A DNA stretch of 19,238 bases from JBAXTE01 sp964653595 (GTDB lineage Bacteria; Bacteroidota; Bacteroidia; Bacteroidales; WCHB1-69). Below the pieces are notes generated by a model that was not told the DNA's origin, did no database searches, and saw only the letters and a program-made list of their open reading frames with translations. Position numbers and translations under genes: made by a program. Each line of letters opens with the position of its first letter. The first letter of the stretch is position 1. The stretch spans positions 1 to 19,238 of the forward strand of contig CAZZHH010000059.1 of assembly GCA_964653595.1 (NCBI GenBank). Direction: 5' to 3'. Below, in pieces: positions 15,901-19,238 of this stretch.

Positions 15901-16735
15901 TTTAACATCAAATCAACAATCGATAGAAGGTCTTAAGTCTGGAATTATTAATCTCCGTATTACAGATGCAAATAGTTGTATTAATTTTCAAACATTCACC
16001 ATAGGAAGTCCAGATTCCGTAATAATTGATGTTTTACCTTCCCCGGTTTCGTGTTATGGCGGCAACGATGGACAAGTAATTGTAACTGTTGTGGGAGGAA
16101 CAGATCCTTATACTTATCTGTGGTCAAATAATGCAACTACAAATCATTTGGAAGGGGTTGTTTCGGGTACGTATCTAGTATCCGTAACTGATGCAAACCA
16201 ATGTGTGTATCATACAAGCACTCTTATTGAAGAGATGCCAAAAAACATTGTTAATGCTGTTATTAAACCTACCACATGTAAGGATATGAATGATGCATCC
16301 ATCCAGCTTTCTGTTACAGGTGGAGCAGGAAATCACCATTTTTTATGGTCAAATGGAACAACTAGTCCTAACGCTCAAAATCTTGCTTCTGGTTTTTATA
16401 ATGTAGTGGTTTCGGATGATAATCAGTGCGAAATAAGATTGGATTATCAGATTGAGCCTAACTACACAGAATGTGTTGAAATTCCATCGAGTTTTTCTCC
16501 TAACAACGATGGCATAAATGATGAATGGGTTATTAGAAGGCTGGATGAATATTCAAATGCAAAGGTCCAAGTTTATAATAAATGGGGAAATCTTTTATAT
16601 ATCAATCAAGGTATTTATTTTCCATGGAATGGCTTGTATAATGGGAACCCTTTGCCATCTGAGGTATATTATTATATTATTGATTTAAACAACGGAGATT
16701 CTCCATATACGGGTACAATTACTATATTAAGATAA
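12923..16735 (+). CDS. Large T9SS-secreted surface protein: unknown N-terminal region, nine SprB-type repeats, CHU_C
   Basis: A 1270-aa protein. A signal peptide covers residues 1-20 (hydrophobic core ending SISSISQ). Residues 21-488 form a beta-rich region I do not recognise, with a Cys-rich patch at 405-435 (Cys409, 416, 426, 431). Nine repeats of about 77 residues follow (490-1180), each with an early Cys (often CxG, as in VLCKG), a GGTxPYxYxWSNG core, an AGxYxVxVTDxxxC segment and a closing xxEP/TQP. This is the SprB repeat, named from the Flavobacterium gliding adhesin. Residues 1184-1270 are the T9SS type B sorting domain (IPSSFSPNNDGINDEWVI, YNKWGN, WNG, ending TITILR). It is probably exported by T9SS and fixed to the cell surface as an adhesin or filament subunit. 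Length is modest compared with SprB itself. Confidence 0.85.
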   Translation: MKKIIFLFSLVLFSISSISQTTNVVYNTPYRTTGQSLWKQGTSGVFQIDHVFFDQTWNTNSTFGNIYNVAGQNFGARVKAETWGSIGAGFQVNFGTEKLNIDYNADMVINRPVNTTFNPGDEIVLKTSFNPYTPSDTSIKTDVYDANMRLWLKFGMGVKIHPKLCVFSCTEFDIVNFNMAVDTFDMIKAGNLTGVSILDGMREWPVEDAFPFSYTDPEDIITVDITLPSNSGANIYLDSNNLHSFVTPITPYFNTYFSIPKFIAYLHIPYVSAFFANLSNSYTAGPFYLNYTLMEAGFNLGLFHKQHLTLQPTMKGKLDLPTKIDYTVFNPINGTVYAQGFDSIINYTVGNNIKLKYPCNYDFIDITPSFNMENTFTNHTYDSIALDFVFDMLSFDMGMSAITVIPRICVPIYYPCPTWSNPLKWCSRTFCTPPVVFGGFHTGFGPLVHWRPNMFNIKYNWCNNSWNMQGFNSFNSMTPFRLESKKFSVDLNVNNVLCYGQNSGSATAVVTNGNPPFTYEWSNGNVVTSNSNSNTQTGLGAGTHFVIVRDAKECSVFDSKVITQPELPMTMTYNLIEPTCYDSYNGSINININGGTANYSYLWSNSSTNTSIINLDAGTYSVTITDNNSCSLSNTFTLTKPNVMISEIYKEDVLCKGENSGYAALTVTGGTPHYFYQWSNGDTSAVQTALTAGNYTITVSDFNSCQIIDTVEIRQPLEILNVSSNITNIDCFGASSGMINTTAYGGTPPYMYLWFNANNYFLNQSSANISNLPAGNYSLIVKDYFNCSDTANLIVTQPDPFQYQINTTDVLCKGLATGEIEISLTGATQPFTYNWSNGTNVEDIAGLVAGNYTLTLTDSHNCLYVIDTIISEPAELLSVSSIATNVLCKGDASGAVIASSEGGTTPYSYQWSNGSNSHKIEQVNAGTYTVTVTDANGCLYYSGAVVSEPNLPLTIHATLFPTSCFGYQDGSILVDLEGGTIPYTISWDNNTYILTSNQQSIEGLKSGIINLRITDANSCINFQTFTIGSPDSVIIDVLPSPVSCYGGNDGQVIVTVVGGTDPYTYLWSNNATTNHLEGVVSGTYLVSVTDANQCVYHTSTLIEEMPKNIVNAVIKPTTCKDMNDASIQLSVTGGAGNHHFLWSNGTTSPNAQNLASGFYNVVVSDDNQCEIRLDYQIEPNYTECVEIPSSFSPNNDGINDEWVIRRLDEYSNAKVQVYNKWGNLLYINQGIYFPWNGLYNGNPLPSEVYYYIIDLNNGDSPYTGTITILR
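14390..16462 (+). repeat. Nine tandem SprB-type protein repeats in the 1270-aa protein
   Basis: The protein segment 490-1180 divides into nine copies of 70-80 residues that align on Cys, GG(T)xPYxYxWSNG, AGxYxVxVTD and a second Cys. All nine keep both cysteines (first pair Cys498/Cys554). The copies have diverged, so no long exact DNA repeats are visible and recent unit duplication is unlikely. Boundaries are approximate. Confidence 0.8.
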
Positions 16736-16744
16736 TGGGAAAAC

Positions 16745-19183
16745 ATGAAAATTAAAAAGTTTTTTTTATTTATTCTTCTTACGGCAGTATTTTTATTGTC
16801 AGAAAAGACAATCATGGGCGAGGAAATTGAATCACCGCCTCCTTGTCACACAATCTCTTTAACTGGGACAAATGTCTCTTGTTTTGGATTTAGCGATGGT
16901 AGTGCAACTCTTTCCATTAATGGGGGATCGGGTAACTTTACTATAATTTGGTCTACAGGAGCAACAGCAACAACCAGTCTTTCAAACCTACCTGCTGGAT
17001 ATTACGACGTAAGAGTTGTAGACAATGTATACGGTTGCACCGCTTTTGATATTATTAGTATTACAGAGCCAAGCTTATTAACGACATCTATTATAGGTAA
17101 TAACATTAATTGTTTTGGAGATTCAACGGGTTCTATTAATTTAACAATTGCAGGTGGAACAGCTCCTTATTCAATTTTATGGTCAAATTTGGAAACCACT
17201 TCCTCTTTGTCTAATCTGCCTGTCGGAGAATATTCTGTTCGAGTAATAGATAGTCGTGGTTGTATAGTTAGAGATTCTGTAGAATTAATTCAACCATTAC
17301 AGCCATTAGGATCGGATTATTTGATTAAGAACATTTTGTGTTTTGGAAATTCAAATGGATCAATTGATCTAAACGTTTGGGGCGGAACTCCACCTTATGC
17401 TTACAATTGGAACGAAAACACCTTTTTTTCTCAAGATATCAATATGATTCCGGTTGGCTTTTATAACGTTGTAATTACCGATAGCAAAGGATGTCATAAA
17501 TACCATTCCATTGAAATAACAGGTCCAGAATTATTAAGGTCTGTATCCTTAAAAACGGATAATAATTGTTATGGAGAAACCAATGGTAGGGCTGAAATAA
17601 CAGTTTCAGGCGGAACTTTACCATATTCTTATTCATGGGCAAATTCAGATTTTTTATTAAGTTATAATACACCTTCTATAAACAACCTATCCAACAATCA
17701 TTATTACGTTACGGTAACCGATCATAATGGGTGCACCCTAAATACAAGTTATGTGATTGAAAGTCCTTCTCAGCTTACATATTCAATTAGTAGCGTAGAT
17801 GTTACAGCATTAGGAGGAACAGATGGTCAAATTTATTTTTCTGTAAGCGGCGGAGTTGGTCCTTATGCATACTCCTGGTCAAACGGAATATCCACTGCTG
17901 ACAACTTAAACGTAACTTCTGGAATATATCAAATCACGGTACTCGACATGAATAATTGTATACTTGAAGCTTCTATTCAAATATTCGAACCCTTAGAGGC
18001 CCTTTCATTCTCCTATATTTCAAAAAACACATCCTGTCATGGTTCTGCTGATGGGGAAGTTTTTGCCTATGCAACTGGAGGTACCCCCCCATATCGCTAT
18101 CAATGGTCTACAGGTTCAAGTTTATCCTATTTATCAGGAGTTTCATCAGGAAGTTATGTGTTGACTTTGACAGATTTTAACAATGTTCAATTTGTGGATA
18201 CAGTGATTATTACACAGCCACAACCATTTCATTTTTCGCATATAATAAATTCGCCAAGTTGTCATTTATTTAATAATGGAAATATTGATCTTACCATTTC
18301 AGGTGGAACAGCTCCTTATAGATATCATTGGTATGATTCGCATTTTGCACTTGCCGGTTTAAATCAAGATTTAAGCAATGTTTCTGCAGGTCAATATACA
18401 GTAGAAATTACCGATACATTTGGTTGTATCAGCAATTATTCTGTTATAGTAAACCAGCCACAACCATTAAATTTAAGTATTATTGGGGGCAACATTCAAT
18501 GTACAGGTGGGTCAAATGGAAACTTGTCTACAACGGTTTCAGGAGGTACTACTCCCTATATATATCTATGGTCAAATGGACAAACAACACCAAATATAAG
18601 TTTTATTCCAGCTGGAGAATACTCACTAACAGTTTCAGATGCTAATGGGTGTTTAGTCTATGCTTCTGCAAAAATTTTAGAACCAGAACCAATAACCATT
18701 AATTTAACCGCTTATCCAACGAGCTGTATTGATCAAACCGATGGGGCGATAACTTCTATTATTTCAGGAGGAAGCAGTGGATATCAATATTTTTGGAGTA
18801 ATGGTGCTACCGAGGGGGATCTAATAAGTATTCCAGCAGGAGATTATGTGTTGTCTGTATCAGACGTTTTTGGCTGTGTTGCAAGTGCATCCATAAAAGT
18901 CAGCAGAAGTAATGTTGCCTGTCTATCCGTGCCAAATACTTTTTCACCAAATGGCGATGGAATAAACGATACATGGGTTATTAAAAATATTGAGTTATAT
19001 CCCGATAGTTATATGCAGGTTTTTAATAAATGGGGAACAAGTGTGTTTGAGTCTCAATCTTATCTCGACTCTTGGGATGGAAATTATCAAGGGAATCCAC
19101 TACCAGCAGAAACCTATTATTATATTTTAAGCTTTGCTAAAAGTTTAGAAACCTTAACAGGGACTATAACTATTATAAAATAA
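16745..19183 (+). CDS. T9SS-secreted surface protein: nine SprB-type repeats, CHU_C
   Basis: An 812-aa protein encoded 9 bases after the previous gene, so almost certainly co-transcribed. An N-terminal signal peptide (basic KIKK, hydrophobic to about residue 19) is followed, after a short spacer ending PPPC at 31-34, directly by nine SprB-type repeats (39-722) and a T9SS type B sorting domain (726-812: VPNTFSPNGDGINDTWVI, FNKWGT, SWDG, ending TITIIK). Unlike its neighbour it has no extra N-terminal domain, so it is essentially a repeat rod with a sorting tail. Repeat 5 has Ala355 in place of the first Cys and repeat 6 has Val481 in place of the second. Probably a surface adhesin or filament component. 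Partner of the 1270-aa protein is inferred from the tandem genes and equal repeat number. Confidence 0.87.
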   Translation: MKIKKFFLFILLTAVFLLSEKTIMGEEIESPPPCHTISLTGTNVSCFGFSDGSATLSINGGSGNFTIIWSTGATATTSLSNLPAGYYDVRVVDNVYGCTAFDIISITEPSLLTTSIIGNNINCFGDSTGSINLTIAGGTAPYSILWSNLETTSSLSNLPVGEYSVRVIDSRGCIVRDSVELIQPLQPLGSDYLIKNILCFGNSNGSIDLNVWGGTPPYAYNWNENTFFSQDINMIPVGFYNVVITDSKGCHKYHSIEITGPELLRSVSLKTDNNCYGETNGRAEITVSGGTLPYSYSWANSDFLLSYNTPSINNLSNNHYYVTVTDHNGCTLNTSYVIESPSQLTYSISSVDVTALGGTDGQIYFSVSGGVGPYAYSWSNGISTADNLNVTSGIYQITVLDMNNCILEASIQIFEPLEALSFSYISKNTSCHGSADGEVFAYATGGTPPYRYQWSTGSSLSYLSGVSSGSYVLTLTDFNNVQFVDTVIITQPQPFHFSHIINSPSCHLFNNGNIDLTISGGTAPYRYHWYDSHFALAGLNQDLSNVSAGQYTVEITDTFGCISNYSVIVNQPQPLNLSIIGGNIQCTGGSNGNLSTTVSGGTTPYIYLWSNGQTTPNISFIPAGEYSLTVSDANGCLVYASAKILEPEPITINLTAYPTSCIDQTDGAITSIISGGSSGYQYFWSNGATEGDLISIPAGDYVLSVSDVFGCVASASIKVSRSNVACLSVPNTFSPNGDGINDTWVIKNIELYPDSYMQVFNKWGTSVFESQSYLDSWDGNYQGNPLPAETYYYILSFAKSLETLTGTITIIK
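16859..18910 (+). repeat. Nine tandem SprB-type protein repeats in the 812-aa protein
   Basis: Residues 39-722 divide into nine units of about 76 residues. Cys pairs are 46/98, 123/173, 199/250, 275/330, none/405, 431/none, 506/561, 586/636 and 661/711. The core GGTxPYxYxWSNG and AGxYxVxVTD recur in most units. The unit number equals that of the neighbouring protein. Copies are diverged at the DNA level. Confidence 0.8.
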
Positions 19184-19238
19184 TTCACTATTGTCCGATA
19201 AAAATTCAAATTGGGTGTTTAGATTTTGTAAAACATTG

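Noticed and set aside
14390..18910. Tandem DNA repeats as a possible CRISPR or slippage array
   Set aside because: The periodicity is at the protein level (about 77-residue SprB-type units); DNA copies are diverged, and there are no uniform short repeats with unique spacers.
19184..19238. Final 55 bases after the last stop
   Set aside because: No hairpin, promoter or coding start could be supported there.

Overview
The window looks like chromosomal DNA of a low-GC, gliding-lineage Bacteroidota (Flavobacteriia/Sphingobacteriia-like; genus not determinable). The evidence is three proteins ending in the type IX secretion (T9SS) type B sorting domain (gliding motility-associated C-terminal, CHU_C), two proteins built of SprB-type repeats, the futalosine menaquinone genes mqnB and mqnD, a fused alpha/beta 2-oxoacid dehydrogenase E1, and promoters of the Bacteroidota form TTTG-N19-TAnnTTTG.

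Left part (1-7126) is housekeeping. On the plus strand are the 3' end of a sugar-nucleotide epimerase-like gene, a short-chain trans-polyprenyl diphosphate synthase and a class III sirtuin (cobB). A hairpin at 1813-1842 separates them from a minus-strand group read right to left: the E1 gene, a small cysteine-rich lipoprotein, mqnB, mqnD (ATGA overlap with mqnB) and hldD. Base composition is patchy: cobB, the 3' half of hldD and much of mqnD are near 50% GC in sampled lines, their flanks about 30-38%.

Middle part (7348-12021) is regulatory and envelope-related. An ECF sigma factor and a one-TM protein are separated by 1 nt on the minus strand. The TM protein has the layout of an anti-sigma factor, but its periplasmic end is a T9SS type B sorting domain. 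Next come a GT39/ArnT-like membrane glycosyltransferase (minus) and a divergently read NtrC-type response regulator (plus) whose AAA+ domain is degenerate at GAFTGA, Walker B and one arginine-finger position.

Right part (12304-19183) is a tight plus-strand operon behind a near-ideal promoter: a small secreted PsbP/DcrB-like protein, a 1270-aa protein (unrecognised 470-aa N-terminal region, nine SprB-type repeats, CHU_C) and an 812-aa protein (nine repeats, CHU_C). The last two should be secreted by T9SS and attached to the surface.

The most unusual point is the sigma/T9SS-tail pair next to a degenerate response regulator and a T9SS adhesin operon. Together they could form a circuit coupling surface-protein export to transcription; that link is inference.
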